DNA of 64,000 bases, from positions 219,152 to 283,151 of the forward strand of contig JAFIFT010000019.1 in the NCBI GenBank assembly GCA_020831865.1, written 5' to 3'. The first letter of the stretch is position 1. Every line of letters begins with the position of its first letter. Below, one piece after another: positions 45,970 through 55,776 of this stretch. The position numbers were made by a program, and so were the translations under genes. Source of the stretch: Legionellaceae bacterium (lineage in GTDB: Bacteria > Pseudomonadota > Gammaproteobacteria > Legionellales > Legionellaceae). The notes beneath the pieces are model-generated. The model made no database searches. It worked only from the letters and a program-made list of their open reading frames with translations, and was not told the DNA's origin.

Positions 45970-46410
45970 ATGAGTCATAATCCCTCCAACTCCACGATCA
46001 TCTATCAAGCCCGCTTAAACAAGATTATATTTTTCTGGCCTTTGCTATTGCTCCTTGCGAGCGGATTGCTCGCCCATCAACTTCCTCAACTCACACAACC
46101 CTCTTTAATCCTTGCCGGGGTAGCGGTGCTGTGGTGTGGTATCACCTGGGTCAATTATCACTTTTCCTCCTTAACAATCAAACCCAAACATATCATTTTT
46201 CGCACCGGTATGCTGGTGCGCCAAACGCTGGACATTCCCATGGATAAAATTGAGAGTATTGATATCCGGCAATCTCTCCTGGGCAGCCTGTTAAAATATG
46301 GCTCATTGGTGGTGACCGGCACTGGTGGTACCCGCCATTTAATTAGCTACATCAACGATCCACTTCGTTGCCGCCGTCATGTGGAAGTGCTGATCCATAA
46401 ACAAAGCTGA
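45970..46410 (+). CDS. PH-domain (bPH2-type) membrane protein
   Basis: 146 aa. Two membrane segments (about residues 18-36 and 43-62) are followed by a bacterial PH domain with the typical LTIKPKHIIFRTGMLVRQ, the IPMDKIESIDIRQSLLG stretch (compare 'ip...I..v...qs.lgrllg.G.v.v'), and GSLVVTGTGG. Function not known; such proteins are often of unclear membrane role. AAGGATCAGC precedes the ATG. Confidence 0.75.
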   Translation: MSHNPSNSTIIYQARLNKIIFFWPLLLLLASGLLAHQLPQLTQPSLILAGVAVLWCGITWVNYHFSSLTIKPKHIIFRTGMLVRQTLDIPMDKIESIDIRQSLLGSLLKYGSLVVTGTGGTRHLISYINDPLRCRRHVEVLIHKQS

Positions 46411-46684
46411 CAACTCTTGCTTGCGGGTGCTTGCATCCAATGCCTGAGTGTGCGCGACGATAAAGGCTGTGACAAACCGTGAGATAAGATAAAACGGTAT
46501 GTTCCGTATTTGGCTCCTTGTCATGAACATCAGCCTAAGAGATGGCTCAGGATCAAAGAGATGAGCGAATGACGAGGCCCGCCCAATCCGCAACATTTAT
46601 TTTTTGCCGCAACTACAGAAAATTTGACAAAGCTCCTCTATAGTAAAGATAGGCTTATAAAAAAATAAAAGCACGGAGCCCCTC

Positions 46685-47533
46685 ATGAAAATACGCGCTA
46701 TTTTACTGTTAAGTGGACTAATGACCATGCTGGGAACCCTCAGCGCCAAACCGATTAAACAGGTTGCGATCACTATTGACGACTTACCCTTTGTGGGCAC
46801 GACCAATGGACATCCGGGAAAACTGCAACGGGAACGTGAGCGCTTTCTCAGCATCATGGAAACGCTGAAAGAAAAAAATGCCCCGGCCATTGGTTTTGTG
46901 ATTGCCGGCAGTATTGAAAAAGATCAATGGCAGTTGCTGGAAGCCTTTCATCAGAGTGGTTTTCTGGTTGGCAACCACACCTATTCTCACCCCAGCTTGC
47001 ACAGCACCAGCGCAGAAAATTATATTAATGATATTGAACGGGCCGATAAAATATTAGCCCCCCTCATGGATCAGCAAAAATATTTCCGCTATCCCTATCT
47101 GGCAGAAAGCAGTGGAGCAAAAAAACAGCAGGTGCTGGATTACCTGCACCAGAAGGGCTACCAGGTCGCACCGGTTACCATTGATAGTAAGGATTTTCGC
47201 TTCAATGACCAACTATTCCGCATCCCCTACCGCCAACGCCCCGCGCAACTTCCCGCCCTTAAAAAACGCTATCTGGATTATATCTGGCAACAAACTCAGC
47301 GAGCCGAGCGTATTAGTGCGAAAAATGGCAAGGAAAACAAACAGATTCTCCTGATTCACGCCAATCTGATTAATGCACATGCCATCGGTGATATTGTGGA
47401 TTTGTACCGCCAAAATGGCTATGAGATCGTCAGCCTCGAAAAAGTCATGCCCAAAACTCAAGCCCCGACATCCGAAGACGAGCATGCAGAACACGCCCCC
47501 CTGCTGGAAGAAGAGACGTTCGAGCAGTACTAG
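46685..47533 (+). CDS. Secreted polysaccharide deacetylase (NodB family)
   Basis: 282 aa. N-terminal signal peptide (hydrophobic to about residue 20, with a small-residue site near LSAKP). NodB domain motif 1 is TIDDLPF (Asp32/Asp33), motif 2 is GNHTYSHPS (metal His98 and His102) and motif 3 is RYPYL. These enzymes remove N-acetyl (or similar) groups from glycans such as peptidoglycan or chitin oligomers. Located beside mltA, so a role in the cell envelope is plausible. Acidic C-terminal tail (EDEHAEHAPLLEEE). Confidence 0.85.
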   Translation: MKIRAILLLSGLMTMLGTLSAKPIKQVAITIDDLPFVGTTNGHPGKLQRERERFLSIMETLKEKNAPAIGFVIAGSIEKDQWQLLEAFHQSGFLVGNHTYSHPSLHSTSAENYINDIERADKILAPLMDQQKYFRYPYLAESSGAKKQQVLDYLHQKGYQVAPVTIDSKDFRFNDQLFRIPYRQRPAQLPALKKRYLDYIWQQTQRAERISAKNGKENKQILLIHANLINAHAIGDIVDLYRQNGYEIVSLEKVMPKTQAPTSEDEHAEHAPLLEEETFEQY

Positions 47534-48732
47534 AAGCCACGATGGGAGGTGTTCTCCTGCAAACGCTGCTGGAAGGCATTTGGCAACAACACCCAATACT
47601 GGCCGCCATGCTTCATCCGGCCGGCAATCTCGCCGGCGCGAGCGTCATCTCCCCAATACACATCCCCCCGCACCGGTCCACGGATAGCACCACCGGTATC
47701 CTGGGCAATCATAAGACGCTGTAGAGGTTTATCAATTTTATCAACATCTGTATAGTGGGTAGACAACCACAACGGTATGCCCAGCGGAATATAGCGCAGG
47801 TCGACGGCCATAGAGTACCCATCCGTCAATACCACACCTTGCGCTCCCAGGGTGCCTTCTTGTGCTTGTTCGCGGAAAAAGACAAAGGATTCATTGGTGT
47901 TCAGTATGGCATCCTGTTCATCCGGATGCGCCTCAAGATAGCGTTTAATACGCTGCATGGACGCGTTATCTCTCGTCATCACGCCTTTGTCAATTAATAC
48001 CTTGGCGATGGCTGTATAGGCTGCGCCATTTTCACCCGCATAACCCAGCCATATAGAATGGCCGTCACTCAAACGAATCCGTCCTGAGCCTTGGATTTCA
48101 AGAAAAAGACGGTCAACCGGACTGGCAATCCAGGCAATCGGAGAGGCTTTATCGGCAAGGGCTCCTTCAACAATCGCCGCACGGGTAGGATAGGGTTTCA
48201 ATTGATGCCCTTCTACGCGTGCAACGATTTTACGTGCCGGCAAACTCTTGTCGAAATCCTGCAAACGCAGGATAGCCAGGTCTTGCGGCAGGGCGTAGAG
48301 CGGCACGGGATATTGTGCGGAAGGTTCGCGGCTCCCGTGCAACTGCAAGGCATAATAGCCAGTAAATAAACCCGCCACTGGTTTTTTATCTTTAATCACA
48401 TAAGGGGTAAACCATTGGCTAAAATATTGGCGTAATGCCCCATTGTCATGCGCGTCAACAGATTTTGCCGCCTGACAGGCCGGCAGCCAATCCGAAATTT
48501 TTAAAGGAATCAAAGGCGTTCCGGCCAGGCGCTCAGGATTTCGACGCAAAAATAACGCGCAGGAACGCTGCAGTGCCGCAAAGGAAGGTTGCAGGGACGG
48601 TTGTTGCCAGCCGGGTAAATCCTGAAAGCGTACCGCTTCTATTTGCAACGGCTCCTCAGCGGGTGGCCGGTAGAACAGGTAGGCAAGAAAACTGGTCAGG
48701 GCAAGCAGAAGAAAAGGTAAAGTTTTTTTCAT
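47530..48732 (-). CDS. mltA: Membrane-bound lytic murein transglycosylase A
   Basis: About 400 aa from ATG 48732 (MKKTLPFLLL), with an N-terminal hydrophobic export/anchor segment; no clear lipobox Cys is seen, unlike E. coli MltA. Family motifs are LFTGYYALQLHG, LEIQGSGRIRL, NTNESFVFFRE and the 3D domain with the catalytic Asp in AQDTGGAIRG and GDVYWGDD. Cleaves glycan strands of peptidoglycan. A TTG at 48762 would extend the N-terminus. It ends 4 nt inside the convergent deacetylase gene. Confidence 0.9.
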   Translation of the reverse strand: MKKTLPFLLLALTSFLAYLFYRPPAEEPLQIEAVRFQDLPGWQQPSLQPSFAALQRSCALFLRRNPERLAGTPLIPLKISDWLPACQAAKSVDAHDNGALRQYFSQWFTPYVIKDKKPVAGLFTGYYALQLHGSREPSAQYPVPLYALPQDLAILRLQDFDKSLPARKIVARVEGHQLKPYPTRAAIVEGALADKASPIAWIASPVDRLFLEIQGSGRIRLSDGHSIWLGYAGENGAAYTAIAKVLIDKGVMTRDNASMQRIKRYLEAHPDEQDAILNTNESFVFFREQAQEGTLGAQGVVLTDGYSMAVDLRYIPLGIPLWLSTHYTDVDKIDKPLQRLMIAQDTGGAIRGPVRGDVYWGDDARAGEIAGRMKHGGQYWVLLPNAFQQRLQENTSHRGF

Positions 48733-48999
48733 ATAAATCAAATTAAAATCAAATAATGCCAAATTTTAACAGATGGCAAGTGAAAAAGCAAAACGAAAAC
48801 CACAAGCCAGGGGAAACACATCTAAATATTGAACACTAAACATCTCATTTTTTCCCACGTACCGTGTTTTATGGATGGTACCCAAACGATCGCAGATGAC
48901 GACCGGAGCTAGATTCCGCACATAAAGCGCGGAACGCCTGCATTTTGATTTTACAATGTCCGTTGCGATGCGTTCGCCCGGGCCACAGCTCCACAGTCA

Positions 49000-51900
49000 T
49001 CACGATATTCGACTCATCGGTGCCGCACCGAGTACAGGGCCTTCTTCCAGCGCAACCGGGCGTTTGCGGCTAAAAAACGTTTGCTCCGGCAAGAGGGGAA
49101 TGGACTTTTTATCCAATTCCACCGTTTTGCACAGATTCTGATACAATTTTTGCGTTTCTGGAGTATGTAAGTTCAGAAGACTCAGGAGGTAATAGCACCA
49201 TTGCTGAAACCAAAGCCAACTATAATTCGAGGAATGGTGTATCGTTTTAGTCATCGTATTGGCAACGGCAAGGCTTTGTACCTGAGCGCGCATCTGCGCA
49301 ATGCGGTCGGAAACGCTCAGTGTTTCCTGGCGACCAATACGCTGTAAACTCTGAATACACACCGTTTTCTTGCTCAAGGATTCACTATTTTCATAAAGCG
49401 AACATCCGGAGCGATTCACAATCTGCTGTTGGACAAGGCAATATTGTGCCGCATTCTCCAGCGAGAGCATAATGGCATTGAGATGGGCATACTCGCGATA
49501 GTGGTTGCGAATAAACTGCTGATGCGTAGTATGCAGGCGTTTACGCAAGGTCATACAAATATCACTCTCATTATCCAGATTGGCACAGATCTGGCTTTGT
49601 TTTTCACGGATAAAAGCGGCTAAATGCGCTTGATATGCCTCTTCGCCATAGGCCAGTCCGGTCAACCGGTTGGTGATATCTTTCGCCAGATTAGTGAAAT
49701 TGGTTTCAATATAGATTTTCCGCAACCTGGCCTGTTCTTCTTCTTGCTGAGTACGCAGCGTCTCTACATAACGCTGATGGTCTTGCAAAATCGCTTTTTG
49801 CAATTGCTTGGTAGAGTGCTCATGCTGATACATGGCTTCTGCATAGGCCAATAATCCTCCCAGGTTTCTGGGGATGGGCCTTGGTCTGTCCTCCGGCTGC
49901 GCATACTTTTGCACGAGCTGTTCAAAAAAAACATTATTTTCCTGGCACGCCTCAGCCAAGGGGATTTCACGTTCGTACTGGGGAACACAGATCGCCAGTA
50001 CCGATACCAGATGATTCATGTGCCAATTTGGCAGCTTCTCCGGGTACTTTTGTCTTAGAACAGCCACAAGTTTATCTTGCAATGCCTGCTCTGGCTCACT
50101 TAAGGGCTCAACCTCACCAGGGGGCACTTCGGCAACCAGAAACTCCTGACATTTCTGCCAAGCCGAACACCATTGTTCCTCCATACCCTCCGCTACATTA
50201 GGTTGCGCAAAAACAGCCAGCAGACGACTCAGGCGAATAACCTCTTGTTTTAATTGATATTCTCGGTCACATTGTTGTAAAAAAGTCATGTTCTGCAAAA
50301 GAGCCTCAGCAATCTCAGCTTCGCTGATGCCTGAAAAACGGCTTTGTCTGTAGGTTCTGACACTGGCATTAAGTGTGGCGAGCGATTCCATTTTCTCTGA
50401 AGTATATTTGACATACTGTGTGAGCTCCGTGGCATCGGTATTGAGCATGACCAGGCGCTTATTAATCCGTTTATGGTTAAATAATAAAGCAAACTCCTGT
50501 TCTGAATTCAAGTCCAATGCCTGGATCAGGCCTTGATAAAACTTGTTCAGAATCGCATCCAGGGGACCCGACAGGGCGCCAGGAACCAACCCCATACGGA
50601 TTTCCCACTGATCTGCTTCACGTAGTATGGCAAAAAAGAGTTCTTGATCCAGAGCGGCCAGATTCTCGATGGCAGCCTGATGAGTCGCGGCGCTAAAACG
50701 GTCAATGCGATGTCGCAAGTGAAAGAAAAGACGAATCATCGTCGGTGTCTCAAGAAACAGTTTGAAATAAGAGTCGGTGCTGGCAATAATGTTCTGAATA
50801 TCAATCACATCCTGCTTGGCTTGTACCTGCCTGCGCGCCAGACGCTCCGGTGCAATTTTGGAGATGGTTTTATGCTCTAGATGCTCGGGAATAAGCGAAA
50901 AGGCATTCATGATATTCCAACAAGCATTCCAGCGTACTGGTGTTTTTAGAGTACCAATGTCCTTGCTATCGACCTGATAAGGTTGCAGTTCCGGTTTAAT
51001 TTGCTCTGAAATCTGACTGAGTTTGCTCATACACTCAGACACTAAAAATTCACAGTAGGGATCCGCGTATAAGGCCAGACACGCTGTCTTCAGTTGCCCA
51101 AGGTACTTTAAAAACTGCAATAAATGCCATACATAAATGGTTTTTGTGCTTTTAATGTTCAGTTGTTCCAATTGACCTACCATGGACTCCAGATAGTACA
51201 TGGCATTATACAATCGTTTGATAGCAGCAACCTGCCTGGGTTGTGCATAAGCCTGATAGCGATCTTCCATTTCCGGATAGGGAGCGGTGGCTTCTGCCCC
51301 AGACGGATTGCTACCCTGGCCCCAGGCCCAAGCAGACTTGGCTTCTACCTTGATGGCCAACTGCTGCTGCATCGCTTCACCAAAAAAATGCCGCAAATTT
51401 AACAAGGATTGCCGGAATTCCGCAATGTTTTTTGAGTAATGACGAGGCAAAAGATAATGGGCTCTTTCGTCATGATGCTCCAGGAAAAGGAGCGGTTGTT
51501 GCCGTAGAGCCATCACTAATTTTTTATTATAAAATGCCTCCCACTGAGCAGAGCGCTGTGCGTAAAAATCTTGTTGACGTTTTAAACACCGCAGAACCGA
51601 TGCTTCACTCGCCATAAGATTATCAGTGAAAAAATACACGTTCTGATCTGGGCGGTCAGGCTTGAATTGGAGCGCAAGCAGCAGCTGCCGGTCCCAGCTG
51701 CTGCCCTTAAACACTTTTTTTGCATCAAAAAGATACAGCCAGGGCTGGAATATTTTGTAAGCAGCCAGCATTTCTGCTTTTGTCTCCTTCCCCAGCGTAT
51801 GCAAGGATGTGTTGGGCCATCTACGACAGAGGGTCACCAGTGTCTGAAAAGCGGCACAGGCGTCATCAATTTCGTGATGTTTGCGTTCATAGTGCGCCAA

Positions 51901-53787
51901 TAACTGCTTGACTTGCACCTGGCTCACCGCGACCTCATCCTGATTGAGCAAAAGCAAATGACAGCCCCCGTGTTGCTCTGAGGGTGTCTCCTTCGCCAGC
52001 TGACACAACGCGCGCTCGTCTACCGCGTGAATCATAAAATCGGCACGCCAGCTCACCGTAGTATTTTCGGTATGATTGACCAACTTTTTCACCAAATCAG
52101 ATTCCAGTTGAATGCGAAAATCCATACTGACCTGTTCTGAGGACAGGATGCGTTGCAAATCAGCCCGCAACGTCAGTAACGAATTGGTATTGGTATCTTC
52201 TCGGGAGATGAGCCAGCTGACCGTCTCTTTGCTCCACTCCCACCATCCCTGCTCTGGCTTTTGTTCCGGAAACAAGGCAGACACAATCCGTTCGTGTATT
52301 TTAGGGTCAAATGTAAACATCAGCTCTTGCAGGACACGATAATGCTCTCGCACGGTCTGTAGAGCCTGCGTGGGTAACTTCGCCAGTTTGGTTGCGGGGT
52401 ACTCACAGATAATATTATAAAATTCATCAAAAACCGTTTGTTTTTCCTGACATATTGCTTTTTTTGCCTGTGCCTGATCAAGGCGTTCCTGGATCACTTC
52501 CAGGCGACGATAGGTAAACACTTGCTCATTTAATACCCGCAAGTCCTCTCCATACATTGAAAAATCAACCACTTTTTCAACATAATAAGTCAGTGCCTGA
52601 TACAGGTTATCCATGCTCTGCATGATGGGATCGGATAAGATACCTGGCCGAAGCATGGCATACGCTTCCACCTTATCTGACAGCGCAACACACTCCTGTA
52701 TCAACTCGTACTTTAAATAGACCAGTTTTTTTACCAGACTCTCCTGCGTAGATTCCCGCGCAAACCCCACTTGTTCCACAATACTATTGGTTACATGGAT
52801 AATATGCCGCAGCAAACCAATATAACGCAAGATTTTAAACGGCATGAACAGGCGATTGCTGTGGTACAGATCTTCCATGCCCTGGATAATATTTACCGCG
52901 TCATCCTGCAAGGCCTTAATCTTCTGCTCGTTAATTCGCGGCTCCACTTCCGCGAGCTCATGCGAATAATAGCGAATCAACTGGGTGATTTTATCAATGC
53001 AGACTGGGGCGCCAGAAAAGGTATTGGCGATAAAGGCAAAATCCAGTTTTTTTCGGTTGCTGCCCAATTGTTCTATCACCACCCCGGTAACCTGACCGGC
53101 ATTATAGGCGGTCACCTGCTGCTGCAGGTTTTGCAAACCTTGTATCGCCTCTTGCGCCGCCATGCCTGGGGCATCAATATTGGTTTGTGCAAAGAGACTG
53201 CTTAATAGCTCATCCACCAGACTGGCTTTATCTTTTTCAGCGATGGCATCCGCTTTCTTACGCACCAGGCTCAAAAATTCTAAAAACAGCTTGCCTTCAG
53301 GCACAAAAGCGCTGACTAGGGCCGGATCAAGATGGGTAAAGATGTAACTGGCTTCGTAGGCATTTTCGATAATAGGGCCCCAGATTTTTTTTACATCACC
53401 CCATTTATTATTGAAATCCAGATCCAGATTTTCCACCTCAATCAGCGCCAGTTCGGCATGGTACAAAGCATTCATAATCTTTTTGATTTGAACTACAATA
53501 TCCGGCTCAGCTGCAAAATCCCGGTAGGGAACCCCACTGTCGTTGATCGGCAATATATAGGGACGGAGATGTGGGCTAAAATATTCGCCGCGTTGCATGC
53601 TTTCCGTCAGATAGCCCTTGTAATCAGGATGCAACATACGGTCTTCGCCTGTGAAAACCTGAAAAATAATACCGCGCAACTCCCGGCAAAGCACCGATAA
53701 CTGCAGGTTTCGTATGGATACAATGGTTTGCAAATAATCTTTGCCCAACACCTGAATCAACGAGCGTATAGCTGCATCACCCACCAT
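49000..53787 (-). CDS. Very large unknown protein (effector-like)
   Basis: 1595 aa, predominantly alpha-helical, no signal peptide or membrane segment, and no domain I recognise. There are long Glu/Gln/Lys-rich helices that may form coiled coils (for example LRTQQEEEQARLRKIYIE near residues 1360-1380). GGGAA lies before the ATG. A giant helical protein without signal peptide is a usual shape for Dot/Icm-type effectors, and the C-terminus (PLLPEQTFF... LEEGPVLGAAP) includes acidic and small residues as in such translocation signals. This is only suggestive. GC is like the core genes. It lies alone between mltA and ppa. Confidence 0.75.
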   Translation of the reverse strand: MVGDAAIRSLIQVLGKDYLQTIVSIRNLQLSVLCRELRGIIFQVFTGEDRMLHPDYKGYLTESMQRGEYFSPHLRPYILPINDSGVPYRDFAAEPDIVVQIKKIMNALYHAELALIEVENLDLDFNNKWGDVKKIWGPIIENAYEASYIFTHLDPALVSAFVPEGKLFLEFLSLVRKKADAIAEKDKASLVDELLSSLFAQTNIDAPGMAAQEAIQGLQNLQQQVTAYNAGQVTGVVIEQLGSNRKKLDFAFIANTFSGAPVCIDKITQLIRYYSHELAEVEPRINEQKIKALQDDAVNIIQGMEDLYHSNRLFMPFKILRYIGLLRHIIHVTNSIVEQVGFARESTQESLVKKLVYLKYELIQECVALSDKVEAYAMLRPGILSDPIMQSMDNLYQALTYYVEKVVDFSMYGEDLRVLNEQVFTYRRLEVIQERLDQAQAKKAICQEKQTVFDEFYNIICEYPATKLAKLPTQALQTVREHYRVLQELMFTFDPKIHERIVSALFPEQKPEQGWWEWSKETVSWLISREDTNTNSLLTLRADLQRILSSEQVSMDFRIQLESDLVKKLVNHTENTTVSWRADFMIHAVDERALCQLAKETPSEQHGGCHLLLLNQDEVAVSQVQVKQLLAHYERKHHEIDDACAAFQTLVTLCRRWPNTSLHTLGKETKAEMLAAYKIFQPWLYLFDAKKVFKGSSWDRQLLLALQFKPDRPDQNVYFFTDNLMASEASVLRCLKRQQDFYAQRSAQWEAFYNKKLVMALRQQPLLFLEHHDERAHYLLPRHYSKNIAEFRQSLLNLRHFFGEAMQQQLAIKVEAKSAWAWGQGSNPSGAEATAPYPEMEDRYQAYAQPRQVAAIKRLYNAMYYLESMVGQLEQLNIKSTKTIYVWHLLQFLKYLGQLKTACLALYADPYCEFLVSECMSKLSQISEQIKPELQPYQVDSKDIGTLKTPVRWNACWNIMNAFSLIPEHLEHKTISKIAPERLARRQVQAKQDVIDIQNIIASTDSYFKLFLETPTMIRLFFHLRHRIDRFSAATHQAAIENLAALDQELFFAILREADQWEIRMGLVPGALSGPLDAILNKFYQGLIQALDLNSEQEFALLFNHKRINKRLVMLNTDATELTQYVKYTSEKMESLATLNASVRTYRQSRFSGISEAEIAEALLQNMTFLQQCDREYQLKQEVIRLSRLLAVFAQPNVAEGMEEQWCSAWQKCQEFLVAEVPPGEVEPLSEPEQALQDKLVAVLRQKYPEKLPNWHMNHLVSVLAICVPQYEREIPLAEACQENNVFFEQLVQKYAQPEDRPRPIPRNLGGLLAYAEAMYQHEHSTKQLQKAILQDHQRYVETLRTQQEEEQARLRKIYIETNFTNLAKDITNRLTGLAYGEEAYQAHLAAFIREKQSQICANLDNESDICMTLRKRLHTTHQQFIRNHYREYAHLNAIMLSLENAAQYCLVQQQIVNRSGCSLYENSESLSKKTVCIQSLQRIGRQETLSVSDRIAQMRAQVQSLAVANTMTKTIHHSSNYSWLWFQQWCYYLLSLLNLHTPETQKLYQNLCKTVELDKKSIPLLPEQTFFSRKRPVALEEGPVLGAAPMSRIS

Positions 53788-53986
53788 AGAACATTCCCAA
53801 CATCAAGCTTTTTTGTGCGGCAATCATAACAGTAGAAACTTAAGGAATCATTAAAAAATCAACAACAAAACAATTTATTTTTCAAGGATAGATCAGCCGT
53901 ATCAGCCGCCACGGCCTGTGATGCGAGCACCAGAATCGGTAGCGACGCTTCCGATTCTACCCTCGTCTTTATCACGTTTATGGCGC

Positions 53987-54520
53987 TTAGCTTTTCGCTT
54001 TGAAGCGCTCAACACTGGCGAGAATTTCCCGACGTGCCGCGTCAGGACCATCCCATCCTTCAATTTTCACCCATTTGCCTTCTTCCAGGTCTTTATAATG
54101 TGCAAAAAAATGTTCAATGGAATGGATAAGGCTCGAGGGGAGATCGTGGCAGCTCTGCACCTGATCGTACAAGCGGGATAATTTGGCCAGGGGAACGGCA
54201 ATCAACTTGGCATCCACACCCGATTCATCCGTCATTTTCAACATACCCACCGGCCGACAGGGAATCACCGCACCGCTGATGAGCGGAACTGGCGTCACCA
54301 CCAAGACATCCACCGGATCCCCATCCTCTGACAAGGTTTGTGGAACATAGCCATAATTGGCGGGATAAAACATGGCGGTGGCCATAAAACGATCCACAAA
54401 GAGGCTGCCGCTTTCTTTATCCACTTCGTATTTTACGGGTTCTCCCCGCATGGGGATCTCGATAACGACATTAATTTCCTCCGGCAGTTTGCCACCGGCC
54501 TTAATTTGATTTAAACCCAT
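53987..54520 (-). CDS. ppa: Inorganic pyrophosphatase
   Basis: Family I soluble pyrophosphatase, 177 aa (E. coli 176). Seen: [31 protein letters not shown], the metal-binding signature [10 protein letters not shown], and a C-terminal [10 protein letters not shown]. Drives biosynthetic reactions by hydrolysing PPi. Monocistronic, divergent from hinT. Confidence 0.96.
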   Translation of the reverse strand: MGLNQIKAGGKLPEEINVVIEIPMRGEPVKYEVDKESGSLFVDRFMATAMFYPANYGYVPQTLSEDGDPVDVLVVTPVPLISGAVIPCRPVGMLKMTDESGVDAKLIAVPLAKLSRLYDQVQSCHDLPSSLIHSIEHFFAHYKDLEEGKWVKIEGWDGPDAARREILASVERFKAKS

Positions 54521-54796
54521 GATAAAACCCTCTTAACCAAAACAGGCGATATTATGCGTAACCCTGACCAAAATTGCAAAATAATTACCGTGGTCAAGCC
54601 TGCAAACCGCCCATTGTGATACCAAGATGCCGTGTGCACCCAATATCCATTCTCGATACCATCACCCTGCAGAAATAGCAAAAATTTTGAGTGGAATTGG
54701 CAGGCCACCCTGCGTTATACTACATTTTGCGCAGAGTGGCCTCATCAGACATGACGCCACTGAGTCGACCCACATTCATAGGTAAAGGGGGCAACA

Positions 54797-55138
54797 ATGG
54801 CCTGTCTTTTTTGTAAAATTGTAAAAAAAGAAATTCCGGCATCGCTCCTGTTTGAGGATTCCGAGTTACTCGCCTTCCATGATATAAAGCCGCAGGCACC
54901 AACGCATGTATTGATTATTCCCAAAAAACACATTGCCAGCATTAATGATGCGGATAGCAGTGATGAACTGATTCTTGGCCGGATGATCCTCACTGCCAAA
55001 AAAATTGCGCATGACCTGAAATTAGCGGAAAATGGCTATCGACTGGTTTTTAATGTCAACCACGGTGGTGGGCAGGAAGTCTACCATATTCACTTACATT
55101 TACTGGGCGGCCGCCAGATGATCTGGCCACCAGGTTAA
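54797..55138 (+). CDS. hinT: HIT-family nucleotide hydrolase (HinT type)
   Basis: 113 aa, small purine-nucleoside phosphoramidase. [20 protein letters not shown] at the start, LIIPKKHI in the middle, and the histidine triad as [12 protein letters not shown] near the end. GGGGGC before the ATG. Common housekeeping protein; gene name by family. Confidence 0.93.
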   Translation: MACLFCKIVKKEIPASLLFEDSELLAFHDIKPQAPTHVLIIPKKHIASINDADSSDELILGRMILTAKKIAHDLKLAENGYRLVFNVNHGGGQEVYHIHLHLLGGRQMIWPPG

Positions 55139-55176
55139 CCCCAACAGCCTCTGTCGCTGGATCATGAGAAAAGACC

Positions 55177-55719
55177 ATGCAAGAACACTATAAAGAAATC
55201 CTAACGGCCATAGGCGAAGATGTAAATCGCGATGGGCTACGTGACACCCCTAAGCGCGCCGCCGGTGCCCTGCAATACCTCACCAAGGGATACCGGGAAA
55301 ATATCGACGACATTATCAATAATGCTCTGTTTGAGACGGACATGAGCGAAATGGTAATCGTCAAAGATATTGAGATGTATTCCCTCTGTGAACACCATCT
55401 CCTTCCGTTTTTAGGAAAGTGCCATGTGGGTTATCTGCCTGCCGGCAAGGTACTCGGCTTATCTAAAATCGCACGAATTGTTGACTATTATGCCCGCAGG
55501 CTGCAAATTCAAGAGCGACTGACCCAGGAAATAGCCCAGTGTATCGAGCAACATACCAAAGCTCGGGGCGTGGCGGTTGTGATTGAGGCACAGCATATGT
55601 GCATGATGATGCGGGGGATTGAAAAACAGAACTCGGTTATGAGCACCTCGGTAATGTTAGGCGACATGCGCAACATCGCCGCCACGCGTATGGAGTTTTT
55701 AACACTGATCCGTAGCTGA
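55177..55719 (+). CDS. folE: GTP cyclohydrolase I
   Basis: First enzyme of tetrahydrofolate (and queuosine) synthesis. The zinc-binding [28 protein letters not shown] and RLTQEIAQ, and the late [11 protein letters not shown] and [11 protein letters not shown] are all present. 180 aa, of the shorter FolE class. Follows hinT by 38 nt and may share its transcript. Confidence 0.96.
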   Translation: MQEHYKEILTAIGEDVNRDGLRDTPKRAAGALQYLTKGYRENIDDIINNALFETDMSEMVIVKDIEMYSLCEHHLLPFLGKCHVGYLPAGKVLGLSKIARIVDYYARRLQIQERLTQEIAQCIEQHTKARGVAVVIEAQHMCMMMRGIEKQNSVMSTSVMLGDMRNIAATRMEFLTLIRS

Positions 55720-55776
55720 ACAAAATCGCTCCTGAGAGCAAAAACAAAAGCGCCTCAGGCTCTGGGATCACTCCCT

